This document shows positions 1-9,930 of a stretch of 64,000 bases of DNA, piece after piece (position 1 is the first letter of the stretch; each line of letters starts with the position of its first letter). This DNA is from Phycisphaerae bacterium (GTDB taxonomy: Bacteria; Chloroflexota; Anaerolineae; 4572-78; J111). The stretch is from contig JANQQF010000127.1 in assembly GCA_028285035.1 (NCBI GenBank), positions 1 to 64,000 of the forward strand, written 5' to 3'. The notes below the pieces were generated by a model. It was not told the DNA's origin. It did not search any database and worked only from the letters and a program-made list of their open reading frames with translations. The position numbers and the translations under genes were made by a program.

Positions 1-112
1 GATTTTGGCTAATTTTCAGCTTTTTCTTGGAGTAGAAACCTGCTCCCTTTGCACCAACGAGTAGAATTGCCTTCCCTTTGCACAAAATTAAGGTACTAAA
101 TTTGAATATAAA

Positions 113-3100
113 TCAGACTACATCACTCTTCCCCTCATAAGCTTGCACAATTTCACGATGTGCAGGCACGTTTTCTAAAAATGAGTGACGAAGTGTTTCA
201 TCATCAATTTTGGCTGAGCGTTCTTGTAGCAGGTTGTATGCTGTTTGTAAAATTTCGTCAGCACGTGGGTCTTGGTTGGCTTCGAGAACTTGATAACAGG
301 TTAGATAGACAACGAGTGGAAATTCTGCTCCTTCAATGCCGTGTACATCAATAGTGGTTAAGATATTTTCCACTTCCTCCATAGCATCAAATGATTTTTC
401 TTGAATATATTTTAGATTTGCAAGCCCAGCTAAATTATCCAGAACTCTCGAGTCTTGCCCAAGGTCTTGCCTTAACACTATTGCATCTTCAAATACTTCG
501 ACAGCTTCCTGAAATTTATGTAACCCTGTCAAAGTGCATCCTAGGTAGTATAAGGTATACCCTTTTATAGATCGATCTTGAATCTCTGTTAATGTTTCTA
601 ATGCCAAATTACAATATTCATAGGCATATTCATAATCCTTCAATAAATTATAAGTTAAAGCCAAATTTGTTTTCGCAAGGGCTTCAAAACGCCGATCATC
701 TGTAATGATGCTTAGATTCAATGAGTTTTCAAGATGAGTTTTTGCTAAAGCATAATCACCTAAGTCACAATAATTATTGCCCAAGTTGTTTAAAGTAATT
801 ATCTGACCACGTCTATCTCCAGTTGCAAGAAAAATTGAGAGTACTTTCTTATTGTACTCAATTGCTTCTGAATAATATCCTAAATCATACTGAATTATTC
901 CAAGGGTATTTAAGCAATCTGCTATTCCTAGTTGATCATTAATACCCTGATATATTTTTAGCGCATCGAGATAATACGTTCGAGCAGTTTCATAATCATA
1001 GTGCCCAAGATATGTTTGACCAATGTAAAATAAACTTTGTGCGACGTTTTGATAATAACTGTTATTCTTTGCTAATTTCAATGCGTGTTGTAATGGTGCT
1101 CGAGCCAAAATATACTCATCTTGTCGCCATAAAATTCTACCTAAAAAAATATGGGCTTCTATTTCCACTTGTAAATCAAAATTTTGAGATGCATATTCAA
1201 CAACAGTCTCAGCTATATCTAATGCTTTTTGATAATCGCCTAATTCTTCGAAATAGTTTCCCTGCCGTATAGAAATTGCTATTTGTTTTTTTGTATCATC
1301 CAAAGCAGGTATTAGTTCTAATAACATTGTTAAGTCTTCTAACTGCTTTTTTCGTTTACCCTGCAAATCATAGATTTTTTCTCGAGCTAATAAAAGTTTG
1401 TATTGTTGACTTATATTGTCCTTATTAGTTAATTCAAGTGCTTGGGTTAGATATCTAATTGCATCGTCAGTATTAGTTGTTTGTCTAGCAGCTATATGAA
1501 AATATTGAGAAGCTTTAAATGAGTTATTGGCTTTATAAAAATGATAACCTAATTGACTAGCAATTTCATTAGATCGCTCTCCATAAAGATTTTCTAATAT
1601 TTCACCAACTTCTTTATGCAATAAACGACACTCCTGAGGATCAAGCTGTTTGTACAAATATTCTTGAAACAAGCCATGATTAAATTGGTAACAAGATAGA
1701 GTTTCACCAGCTACTTCTAACTGGCCCTTACTATGAATTAATCTAAACTTTTTAGCTAAGGTTCTAGATAACTGGCCTAGTAACTGTCGTTCATCAGTTC
1801 GTTGGGTATGCGCAACAATCTGAGCGGTAAATGTTTTACCTTCAATACTAGCTACTGTAAGTAGCTCATGAAAATATGTTCCTAAATCACTAAGCCTCCG
1901 TTTAATTACCCCCTCAATTTTCTCAGGAAGATAATTCCAATTTAATTCAGGCGACTGAATCCAACGTCCTTGTCTATCTTTAATTAAATCACCACGTAAT
2001 CTCATCATTTGTAATAATTCAATTGTAAAAAGTGGATGTCCATTAGTTTTGTTAAATAACATTTGACGAAATGAAAAATCAAGTTGGTTAGGCTCACTAT
2101 CTAAAACATCTTCAACAAATTGTTGTCTATCTCTATTAGAAGTTTGACTCAAATCCAGCCGTTTATCATTAAGACTCTGCTTGAATTCACTTAGTAATGC
2201 AATCAAAGGATGCTTTTCACTATTTCGGACTGAAGATCGATAAGCTCCTAAAATAAATATTCGTCCTTTTTTCAATCTTCGAGCCAAGGAGAATAACAGT
2301 TTGATTGATTTTTCATCAGCCCATTGAAGATCATCAAGTATAATTAGTAGAGGTCTTTGTTTAGCAAAAAGACTCAAAACATTTGTAACTTGCTGAAAAA
2401 ATGTCTTTCCAATTAAATCCTCCGATACATTAGGTTGTGATCGCTTAAGAGGTTCCAAGAAATCTAAATCGTACATCTCCAAAGGAATCACTGATTCTAT
2501 CCTGCGTAGTATATCTTTACGAGATAGCAAAACATCTACTAAAGTCAAACCATAGTGCAATAAAATTTGATTAAACAAAAACATATTTTGCCATAGACGC
2601 TCTGCTTGTTCGCGTGTAATTAGACTCAGTTCTAAAGGTGGCTTGATGTTACCCGTAAACATATCCAAAACCTCTTGAAAGGGGTGATATGACATGCCAA
2701 CATTATCTAAACTTTCACAACGCCCCCAGGCTATCAATAACTCGGGGTTTTTTTTGTGCATTTCCCTTGCAAAAGCTTGTAACAAGGTTGTTTTGCCCCC
2801 TCCAGCATAACCTTCAATAAAGACTATTTGCGCTTTTCCTTCCAATGCTCGATTCATATGTTTATTTAAAAAATTTAATTCATTTTTTCGACCTATAAAG
2901 GTAGATTTAGTGTCCAAGTCAGTTGTATCGTGCAAAAAAGCAGGCGATTTAGGAGTGAAATCAATTATCTTAAATTCAGAAATATCAGATAAAGAGTTTA
3001 AGGTAAGCTGTTCTAACTCCTCATTTAGTACAGCAATATTATCATTAATATCCTCTATCTGAATTTCGACATTAGGATCAGCTGTAATTCCTTGAATAGC

Positions 3101-3175
3101 TTTTTGTTCTTCAAATTTCCACAGTCGTCGTTTATATATTGAGATAAGTTTTCTAATTTGATCTCCACGTTCCAT
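113..3175 (-). CDS. AAA ATPase with C-terminal TPR repeats (signal-transduction ATPase)
   Basis: A 1020-aa cytoplasmic protein with no signal peptide or membrane segment. Residues 1-60 look like a charged coiled coil. A FIGRKNEL motif at about 93 opens an AAA_16/ORC-like ATPase, with Walker A GYAGGGKTT at 122-130 and Walker B LLIILDDLQWAD near 275-286. From about residue 530 to the end the protein is helical TPR repeats (for example LGDYQKALDIAETVVEYA and LGYYSEAIEYNKKVLSIF). The start is ATG with AGGA 8 nt upstream. It is divergent from the cyclase gene at 3498 and shares its ATPase-TPR architecture and a C-terminal SFLENV motif, so the two are paralogues; this one lacks cyclase domains. The likely role is a STAND-type sensor or scaffold whose ligand and output are unknown. 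Confidence 0.85.
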   Translation of the reverse strand: MERGDQIRKLISIYKRRLWKFEEQKAIQGITADPNVEIQIEDINDNIAVLNEELEQLTLNSLSDISEFKIIDFTPKSPAFLHDTTDLDTKSTFIGRKNELNFLNKHMNRALEGKAQIVFIEGYAGGGKTTLLQAFAREMHKKNPELLIAWGRCESLDNVGMSYHPFQEVLDMFTGNIKPPLELSLITREQAERLWQNMFLFNQILLHYGLTLVDVLLSRKDILRRIESVIPLEMYDLDFLEPLKRSQPNVSEDLIGKTFFQQVTNVLSLFAKQRPLLIILDDLQWADEKSIKLLFSLARRLKKGRIFILGAYRSSVRNSEKHPLIALLSEFKQSLNDKRLDLSQTSNRDRQQFVEDVLDSEPNQLDFSFRQMLFNKTNGHPLFTIELLQMMRLRGDLIKDRQGRWIQSPELNWNYLPEKIEGVIKRRLSDLGTYFHELLTVASIEGKTFTAQIVAHTQRTDERQLLGQLSRTLAKKFRLIHSKGQLEVAGETLSCYQFNHGLFQEYLYKQLDPQECRLLHKEVGEILENLYGERSNEIASQLGYHFYKANNSFKASQYFHIAARQTTNTDDAIRYLTQALELTNKDNISQQYKLLLAREKIYDLQGKRKKQLEDLTMLLELIPALDDTKKQIAISIRQGNYFEELGDYQKALDIAETVVEYASQNFDLQVEIEAHIFLGRILWRQDEYILARAPLQHALKLAKNNSYYQNVAQSLFYIGQTYLGHYDYETARTYYLDALKIYQGINDQLGIADCLNTLGIIQYDLGYYSEAIEYNKKVLSIFLATGDRRGQIITLNNLGNNYCDLGDYALAKTHLENSLNLSIITDDRRFEALAKTNLALTYNLLKDYEYAYEYCNLALETLTEIQDRSIKGYTLYYLGCTLTGLHKFQEAVEVFEDAIVLRQDLGQDSRVLDNLAGLANLKYIQEKSFDAMEEVENILTTIDVHGIEGAEFPLVVYLTCYQVLEANQDPRADEILQTAYNLLQERSAKIDDETLRHSFLENVPAHREIVQAYEGKSDVV

Positions 3176-3497
3176 GACTAAATCCTAATACAGTTACAAA
3201 TATCTTTATTAGTGAACATCACAGCATTAAATTCAGACATTGCTTTACAAAAACAAGCGTTATCTTATATTTCTTTTGCTGGATTAAAACTTATTGTACT
3301 TTGCCTAACACCTTATTACAATGGATATCATTAGGAAATTTGTCTTAACAATTATCAAACATTTCCTACCTATGCCACATGAAAATGCATCTTTCAATGG
3401 TACCAAATCCTGATAGGCGGTGAACAAGTTGTATGCTATACTTCTAATCGTGGGAAAGATATATAAAATTGGGCATTTAGTAGGAATATAGTGAACT
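3176..3497. other. Divergent intergenic region, 322 bp
   Basis: AT-rich spacer between the divergent AAA-TPR genes. I see no coding potential, RNA gene or repeat. It must hold both promoters; the best candidate is an extended -10 for the rightward gene (listed separately). Confidence 0.6.
3434..3442 (+). promoter_or_regulatory. Candidate extended -10 promoter of the cyclase gene
   Basis: TGCTATACT matches the extended -10 form TGnTATAAT with one mismatch. It lies 55 nt before the ATG at 3498. No clear -35 is needed for this class and none is evident. Confidence 0.35.
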
Positions 3498-6400
3498 ATG
3501 TTGGATAAATTACAAACGATTGCAGCGTACGTTCCATCAAATATTGCACAGGAAATTCTCAAGGCAGAGTCACCACTACCAGATGAAGCACAATCAGGCA
3601 CAATGGATGGGGCTATCCTATTTGCCGATGTTTCAGGCTTCACCCCATTAACAGAGGCCTTGGCGCAAAAAGGGGCAGAGGGACCAGAGGAATTGACCCG
3701 TCTACTGAATGAATACTTTAGCCGGATGATTGCCCTAATTGAAGCCGAAGGGGGCGATGTCGTAAAATTTAGTGGGGATGCCGTGACCGTTGTCTTTCCG
3801 GTTCGGGATGAAACCCTGGCCCACGCCACCCGCCGTGCTACCCAAGCCGCAGAGGCGATGCAGGGGGCGATGAATGAATTTGCTACCCTGGAAACTAGTG
3901 CAGGCCCGGTTGCACTTGGGATGAAAATCGGGGTCTCGGCGGGCACGATCCTGACCGCTCAGGTTGGTGGGGTGTTTAGCCGCTGGGAATATGTGATTGC
4001 AGGTGATCCACTTCGCCAAGTAGCCGAGGCCGAACACCGGGCAGAACGGGGTGATATTATCCTCAGCCCCGAAGCAGAAGAGTTAATTTACCCCGAGAAA
4101 TTACCTCCAAAAGCACTACCCACGCTCGACTGGGACAATATAGAAACGCCAGACATTGTTGATGCAGGTCTACGCCGCTATGTTCCGGGCGCAATCACAA
4201 AATGGGTAGAAGGCCAGCTTCATGAATGGTTGGCTGTTTTGCGCCCGATGAGTGTCTTATTTATTGGCGTCGGGGGTCTTGACTATGAGGAGCCTGACGC
4301 GATCGATCGCCTCCACACCTTCCTGCGATCAGCCCAACAAACAATCTATGCCTATGAAGGCAGTATCAATAAATTAGCCGTTGATGACAAGGGAACAATT
4401 TTTATCGCCTTGTTTGGTGCCCCACCCTACGCCCATGAAAATGATCCACAGCGCGCAATTCAATGTGCGATGAAACTGCAAACGTTAGTCCAGGAGCAAG
4501 GATTACAACTCGCCATCGGTGTGACCACAGGACGAGTGTTTGCTGGACCCGTTGGCAGTGAAACACGACGAGAATACACGGTGATGGGCGATACCGTTAA
4601 CCTTGCCGCTCGTTTAATGGGCAAGGGGGGGCTTGGTGAAATTCGATGTGACGAGGAAACCTACCGGCTCACCCAAAATGCAATCAAGTATGAAACCTTA
4701 TCGCCGACCCAGCTTAAAGGGAAAAAAGGGCTGATTCCACTATATCGCCCCATCAGTGAACTTGGCGTCCAGATTGATGCCCCCCGAGAAAGCAGCCTAG
4801 TCGGCCGAAAAATCGAAGTTGACACCTTTTCACAATGTTTAGATGATGTCCAAAATGGTAAAAGTCGCATCTTGATTTTGGAAGGGGAAGCTGGCATTGG
4901 CAAATCAAGATTAGTCGAGGAGTATGTTCACCTTACCCAAGCGCGCAATCTTAAAGTGCTTCTGGGAATGGGTCGTAGTATAGAACAGCACACTCCTTAT
5001 CGGGCGTGGTTAGACATTTTCACGACACTATTTGCCTTGGATGATATTCAGGAGGCGACGGAAAGAAGACGTCTCGTCGAAACGCACGTCCAGCAAGCGA
5101 CCCCAGATTTAATTGAACGGCTTCCCCTCCTCAATGATATTCTCAATCTTGGGTTCGCTGAAAATGATTTAACAGCTAGCCTCGACTCGGAGATTCGCCA
5201 CGAAAGTCTTGTCTCTTTGCTCTTAGCCCTACTCCGCGCTTGGGCCACTGACCAGCCACTCATTTTAATTTTAGAAGACGGCCACTGGCTCGATAAACTG
5301 TCCTGGGATTTAGCGCTACAAGTTGCACGTGGGTTAAATGTCGCCCGGGTCCCTATGTTTATGGTCGTAGCTATGCGCCCAATGTCTGGAGATGCAATGC
5401 GGGTGGAGCCAATTGCTCTAGCGGGTATGGATCAGGCGCAACAATTGTCGCTCGACTCGTTATCTCCAGAAGAAACCGTCGCTTTGGCGGGAAGACGATT
5501 AGGCGTGGCTGAGGACAAACTCCCCGAAGAGCTTGTTACTTTGGTCAGACAACGAGCTGGAGGAAATCCATTCTTCGCTGAGGAGTTGGTTTATGCCTTA
5601 CGTGACACTGGTCTAATTCGAATTTACCATCAGGATGATGAAACATTTTGCGAGGTTGTGGGCAATTTAGAAGAAGTTGAGAAAACGCTCCCTGATACAG
5701 TTCAGGGAATTGTTTTATCACGGATTGACCGGTTACCCCCTGAAGAACAACTGACGCTGAAAGTTGCGGCGGTTATTGGCCGTACTTTTGCCTATGTAGC
5801 TTTATATGACACCCTTGAAGAGCACACGAAACTTGATGACCGAATGCTCAAACTGTATTTAGACGACTTACGTAATCTGGATTTGACTCCGGTTGAAGCC
5901 CCAGAGCCAGAATTAATCTATATCTTCAAACATATCATCACGCAAGAGGTGGCCTACGAAACCTTACTCTTTAGGCAACGTCGTCAACTCCATCGCAGTG
6001 TAGCTGACTGGTATCATCGTCAGTATGGCGGCAATGAAATTCCTATACCTCCAAAAACAGGGCTTGTCGACCCGCTAACTGACTCCCCCTTAGCCTCCAT
6101 CTATCCACTACTGGCCCACCACTGGGGACAGGCGGAAGATACGCTTTGGGAACGACATTACGCTTGGCTCGCGGGCCATCGCGCAGCCAGCCAGTTTGCC
6201 AACGATGATGCAGCAGATTATTTCAACCGAGCCTTGGAACTAACCGAGGACACGGATTATGACGCCTACTACAAAATTTTGCTAGCCCGAGAGGCCGTAG
6301 ATCATTTGCGTGGTGAGAGAGATAATCAAATTCAGGATCTCATCGCGCTACAAATGGTGGCCCAACAGGCTCAAAATAAAGAATGGGAAGCGACCACTGC

Positions 6401-7556
6401 GTTACGTCAAGCTCGTTACCAAGAAGCGACCAGCGACTATCCTGCCTCAATTGAGGCGGCACAAAAAGCCATTACCGTGGCCAAAGAAATTGACAATGCT
6501 AAGCTCGTGGCCGATGGGTATATTGCTTGGGGGAAAGCATTGTGGCGACAGGGAGACTATAAAGAAGCGGAGTCAAAGCTAGATTTAGCCCTACTTCCCG
6601 CTCAAACAAGTCAAAATTTTCAGGCAGAGGCTGATGCCCTTTACTATTTAGGGCACGTTTATCTTTACCAAAATGAATACCCAGAAGCGGAGACATTCTA
6701 CAAGAAAGCCTTACAGATTTATCAAACCCACGGATATCGTTTTGGGGAAGGAAACAGCTTAAGTATCTTGGGTGTTGCTCACTATGAACAGAGCAACTAT
6801 CCCACCGCCCGAGATTACTATGAGCAGTGTCTGACAATTTACAGTATGATGGGTGACCGGCAAGGGGAGACGATTGTTCTTAGCAACTTGGGCAATCTCT
6901 TTTGTGATTTAGGAGACTTTGCCTCAGCCAAAAGTTATCATGATCGTGGCTTGGATTTACGGATAACGATTGGAGATCGGTGGGGTGAAGCAATTAGTCT
7001 GACAAATTTAGGCTTGGTGAATTACTGTCTGGCAAATTATGAAGAAGCAAAAACACAATGTGAGCAAGCACTTGAAATCCAGCGCGAAATTGGTGATCGT
7101 AGTACATCAGCCTATAGCCTCACTTATCTCGGGCACACTTTATTCGAATTAGGAGAGCTAGAGTCTGCGACAGCGGCATATGATGAAGCCCTAACGATAC
7201 GTCGTGATTTGGGGCAACATAGCCCTGCAATGGATGATGTGGCAGGGTTAGCCCGAATAGCGTTGGCTCAAAACAACCCTGATTTGGCGAAGTCACACGT
7301 AGATGAAATTCTCAAATGGATTGACGAAAATGGGACTGGTGGCATCGAATACCCACTGCAAGTTTATCTCACCTGTTATGACATCCTCAAAGCAACGACC
7401 GATGAGCGGGCCACATCAATCCTCAATACCGCCCATACAACGCTGATGGATCAAGCCAATGATATTACTGATCCAAGCTTACGCCAAAGCTTCCTGGAAA
7501 ATGTAGCCTCCAACCGAGGCATCATTATGGCCTGGGAAGCACAAAACGATCCGTAG
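3498..7556 (+). CDS. Class III adenylate cyclase (tandem CHD) - AAA ATPase - TPR protein, sAC-like
   Basis: A 1352-aa cytoplasmic protein. First cyclase domain (about 35-200): FADVSGFTPL and KFSGDAVTVVF supply the two metal-binding Asp residues (D44, D94), but the transition-state motif is degenerate (GDPLRQVAEAE). Second domain (about 245-420): it lacks the first metal Asp but has GDTVNLAARLM (about 362-374), giving the Asn and Arg of the transition-state site. One composite active site is therefore expected, as in mammalian soluble adenylyl cyclase. An AAA ATPase follows (Walker A GEAGIGKSR near 462, Walker B LILILEDGHW near 590), then TPR repeats from about 900. The predicted reaction is ATP to cAMP. 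The paralogue at 113-3175 is divergent and lacks the cyclase half. Confidence 0.9.
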   Translation: MLDKLQTIAAYVPSNIAQEILKAESPLPDEAQSGTMDGAILFADVSGFTPLTEALAQKGAEGPEELTRLLNEYFSRMIALIEAEGGDVVKFSGDAVTVVFPVRDETLAHATRRATQAAEAMQGAMNEFATLETSAGPVALGMKIGVSAGTILTAQVGGVFSRWEYVIAGDPLRQVAEAEHRAERGDIILSPEAEELIYPEKLPPKALPTLDWDNIETPDIVDAGLRRYVPGAITKWVEGQLHEWLAVLRPMSVLFIGVGGLDYEEPDAIDRLHTFLRSAQQTIYAYEGSINKLAVDDKGTIFIALFGAPPYAHENDPQRAIQCAMKLQTLVQEQGLQLAIGVTTGRVFAGPVGSETRREYTVMGDTVNLAARLMGKGGLGEIRCDEETYRLTQNAIKYETLSPTQLKGKKGLIPLYRPISELGVQIDAPRESSLVGRKIEVDTFSQCLDDVQNGKSRILILEGEAGIGKSRLVEEYVHLTQARNLKVLLGMGRSIEQHTPYRAWLDIFTTLFALDDIQEATERRRLVETHVQQATPDLIERLPLLNDILNLGFAENDLTASLDSEIRHESLVSLLLALLRAWATDQPLILILEDGHWLDKLSWDLALQVARGLNVARVPMFMVVAMRPMSGDAMRVEPIALAGMDQAQQLSLDSLSPEETVALAGRRLGVAEDKLPEELVTLVRQRAGGNPFFAEELVYALRDTGLIRIYHQDDETFCEVVGNLEEVEKTLPDTVQGIVLSRIDRLPPEEQLTLKVAAVIGRTFAYVALYDTLEEHTKLDDRMLKLYLDDLRNLDLTPVEAPEPELIYIFKHIITQEVAYETLLFRQRRQLHRSVADWYHRQYGGNEIPIPPKTGLVDPLTDSPLASIYPLLAHHWGQAEDTLWERHYAWLAGHRAASQFANDDAADYFNRALELTEDTDYDAYYKILLAREAVDHLRGERDNQIQDLIALQMVAQQAQNKEWEATTALRQARYQEATSDYPASIEAAQKAITVAKEIDNAKLVADGYIAWGKALWRQGDYKEAESKLDLALLPAQTSQNFQAEADALYYLGHVYLYQNEYPEAETFYKKALQIYQTHGYRFGEGNSLSILGVAHYEQSNYPTARDYYEQCLTIYSMMGDRQGETIVLSNLGNLFCDLGDFASAKSYHDRGLDLRITIGDRWGEAISLTNLGLVNYCLANYEEAKTQCEQALEIQREIGDRSTSAYSLTYLGHTLFELGELESATAAYDEALTIRRDLGQHSPAMDDVAGLARIALAQNNPDLAKSHVDEILKWIDENGTGGIEYPLQVYLTCYDILKATTDERATSILNTAHTTLMDQANDITDPSLRQSFLENVASNRGIIMAWEAQNDP

Positions 7557-7585
7557 AAATTCACAATTTTAGAGTTACGAGATTA

Positions 7586-8860
7586 TCACCCCTCATCAAC
7601 AACTTCACAAAATCTCATAATCGTCAAAGCTAATGTTCGGGTCACAGTTTCTAAGTCAGCCAATGGAACAAACTCATCGGGCTGATGTGCCTTTCGAACG
7701 TCCCCAGGGCCAAACATCACCGTCGGCGTTTGCCCCTCATTCACCAACAGCCGCATATCCGCCCCGTAGGTCATCCCTTGCAAATGAGCTGCTTTGCCAG
7801 TGATCTGCTGATAGGCCCCACCAACAGTTTGCGCGATTGGGTCATCTGCCGAAATGCCAGCTGGATGAAATTGACCACCCCACCACGTTAATTTGGGCGG
7901 ATGATCTTTGAGCCAGGGGTCAGCCTGGGCCGCTTCAGCAATCGTCTGCTCAAGCTGGCGGCGGGCGGCTGGAATATCCTCACCGACGGCGACACCATAC
8001 CGCCCCTCACAAGTCAACCAATCGGCCACAGAGGAAGCCCAATCTCCAGCCTGAATGGTGCCAATGCAGATGGCATACGGCAGATCATAATCCGCAAAGC
8101 GAGCATCTTTGATCTCCTGATTGCGACGTCGCTCCAAATCCATAATGGCCTGATAAATTGGATAAAATTTTTCAATAGCACTGACGCCCTCTTGCCGCAT
8201 ACACCCGTGCGCTGAAAATCCGGGGATAGTGACTCGGAAGTTGAGGGCACCGGCTTGGGCCGGAGCGATGATCAATTCGGTCGGCTCCATAATGATCCCC
8301 CCATCTGCTGTATAACCGCGCAGTACAGCAGCCAAAGTCCCGACGCCCCCCTCTTCCTCACCAATCACACTCTCAATCATCAGCTTGCCCTTGAGCGTGA
8401 TCCCAACATCCTGAATCGCTTTGGCCGCAAAAAGAGCGCAGCATAGCCCCCCTTTCATATCAAGTGCCCCTCGCCCATAGACGTTGCCATTATCAACAGT
8501 AATCTGCCACGGCGGATAGTGCCAGTTGGCCTCATCGCCCGTGGGCACAACATCAACGTGCCCATTCAGCAGTAGACTACGACCACCCGTATCCGTGCCC
8601 AGTGTCCCTACCACCCCTAGGCTGTGTTCCCGCTCAATTTCAATGCTGAAAGAAGGATGTTGTCGCAACATTTCAAAATCCAAATCCCATACATCGACAT
8701 CCATCCCAATCTGCTTCATCTGCTCTGCTACAAACTCCTGGGCGGGTGTCTCGTGCCCACCCAAACTGGGAATACTGACCAACCCATTCAAACAAGCCAG
8801 CAATCCCTCCATATCAATTGCCTCTAAAACACGTTGCTCCAGCGCTGAGTTAATCGTCAT
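7586..8860 (-). CDS. M20-family metallohydrolase (ArgE/DapE/acetylornithine deacetylase-like)
   Basis: A 424-aa zinc-dependent amidohydrolase or peptidase. Using the ATG at 8860, NGHVDVVPTGDE supplies metal ligand H101, GRGALDMKGG supplies bridging D134, and GEEEGGVGT supplies the catalytic and ligand Glu residues (about 169-170). The dimerisation domain follows (about 200-310). A GTG at 8899 would extend the frame into the upstream gene. The ATG is preferred because it begins 2 nt after the upstream stop and has GGGAG 11 nt before it, within the end of that gene. Tight coupling to the DDAH-type gene suggests a shared pathway on N-acyl or modified arginine, ornithine or citrulline. The substrate cannot be read from sequence. 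Confidence 0.9.
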   Translation of the reverse strand: MTINSALEQRVLEAIDMEGLLACLNGLVSIPSLGGHETPAQEFVAEQMKQIGMDVDVWDLDFEMLRQHPSFSIEIEREHSLGVVGTLGTDTGGRSLLLNGHVDVVPTGDEANWHYPPWQITVDNGNVYGRGALDMKGGLCCALFAAKAIQDVGITLKGKLMIESVIGEEEGGVGTLAAVLRGYTADGGIIMEPTELIIAPAQAGALNFRVTIPGFSAHGCMRQEGVSAIEKFYPIYQAIMDLERRRNQEIKDARFADYDLPYAICIGTIQAGDWASSVADWLTCEGRYGVAVGEDIPAARRQLEQTIAEAAQADPWLKDHPPKLTWWGGQFHPAGISADDPIAQTVGGAYQQITGKAAHLQGMTYGADMRLLVNEGQTPTVMFGPGDVRKAHQPDEFVPLADLETVTRTLALTIMRFCEVVDEG

Positions 8861-8862
8861 CT

Positions 8863-9735
8863 CTAATTCTGCTCCCGTAAGATTGGTCGAGTGAGACACG
8901 TTGCACCTCCCTCAGCTTTCCACGAAATTTCATTTCCCCTGTAGGTCAAAACTTCACATCCCGCTGCAGCTAATCGCTGTTGGGTGATGGGGTTGCCTTC
9001 CAACATCAGACATTGACCAGGGGCCAAGGCCAGTACATTCGGCCCCATCGTCTCAAATTCTTGGGGGGGCACTTCAATAAAGTGAAAGCCTTGCTCCTGC
9101 AAAAATTGCCAAAAGGGGACTGACATCAATGGCGGATAAACAACGGCCAGCTTCTCATCAACAATGCTAATGAGCGAAAGTAAATGCAAACAGGCTTCAG
9201 AGCCAGTGAAGTAGGGTAATTCAACTGGCATTACGGTCACACCCGTATCGGCTAGCGCGGCCCGAAGCTGCCGCAGTCCTTCAGCATTCGTCCGAAACCC
9301 TTGTCCAACAGCCAATGTTTTGGCATCAACCCACAACAAATCACCTCCTTCCGCTAAAGCATTGCCGTGTAGGGTATAATGGATGGGGATATCCAATGCC
9401 TCTAATTTCTCTGCCATTGCTGCTTCTTCACCTTGACGCAATGCTTTGCCCATACTAAGCATAATCGCCCCCTGATTTGTCATCAGCATCGGATCAAAGA
9501 CAAAAATCGCATCAGCGTGATTAGGTTGCACCACGTCGTGATAAATGACCTCAACCTCGGCCTGCTTCAAGATACCGACCAAATCATCGTGTTCTTGTTG
9601 AGCGATCGGCAAATCAGGTTGGGCGGTGTAGTGCCATCGCTCGGGATCAGCCGAGCCAAAGGCTTCATCAGGTCGCTTCACCAGAACTCGCTTGAGTGGC
9701 GCGACCATACTTTGACCGCCATAGTGTTGTTTCAT
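8863..9735 (-). CDS. Dimethylarginine dimethylaminohydrolase-type amidinohydrolase
   Basis: A 290-aa member of the guanidino-group-modifying superfamily (DDAH/arginine deiminase/amidinotransferase fold). Visible active-site features are KRPDEAF (20-26), D81, EGGD at 129-132, His184 in SEACLHL, and the nucleophile Cys280 in GGATCLTRP near the C-terminus. The expected reaction is hydrolysis of an (N-methyl)arginine side chain to citrulline plus an amine. The start is ATG at 9735 with GGGAGG 5 nt before it; a longer in-frame extension runs into a palindromic repeat and is unlikely. It is upstream of, and translationally coupled to, the M20 hydrolase. DDAH is favoured over arginine deiminase by the short length. 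Confidence 0.88.
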   Translation of the reverse strand: MKQHYGGQSMVAPLKRVLVKRPDEAFGSADPERWHYTAQPDLPIAQQEHDDLVGILKQAEVEVIYHDVVQPNHADAIFVFDPMLMTNQGAIMLSMGKALRQGEEAAMAEKLEALDIPIHYTLHGNALAEGGDLLWVDAKTLAVGQGFRTNAEGLRQLRAALADTGVTVMPVELPYFTGSEACLHLLSLISIVDEKLAVVYPPLMSVPFWQFLQEQGFHFIEVPPQEFETMGPNVLALAPGQCLMLEGNPITQQRLAAAGCEVLTYRGNEISWKAEGGATCLTRPILREQN

Positions 9736-9761
9736 TTGGGCCTCCCAGAAAATAGAGTAAC

Positions 9762-9808
9762 ACAGGCTAGAAGCCTGTTGATTCGCAAGCAAGAATGCCT
9801 ACGGTACA
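9762..9808. repeat. Palindromic REP-like repeat upstream of the DDAH-type gene
   Basis: ACAGGCT-AGA-AGCCTGT at 9762-9778 is a perfect 7-bp hairpin. It is followed by a second, degenerate hairpin unit built on GGCATTC/TTGC up to about 9808. This resembles the small dispersed palindromes common in Chloroflexota intergenic DNA. Confidence 0.5.
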
Positions 9809-9930
9809 TTTTCATTCTTCGTTACCAAAGATTCCTTCTGTTTTATTCCAAAGAAATTTATACAAACACACAAGAGGGCATCATTATTATGACCATCTTA
9901 ATTTCTGTCAAGCAATGAGCGATGACATCA

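Noticed and set aside
3305..4037. Minus-strand frames over the cyclase domain.
   Set aside because: Shadows of a well-supported gene with conserved motifs on the plus strand.
9736..9930. N-terminal extension of the DDAH-type protein.
   Set aside because: It crosses a palindromic repeat; the ATG at 9735 has a perfect GGGAGG.
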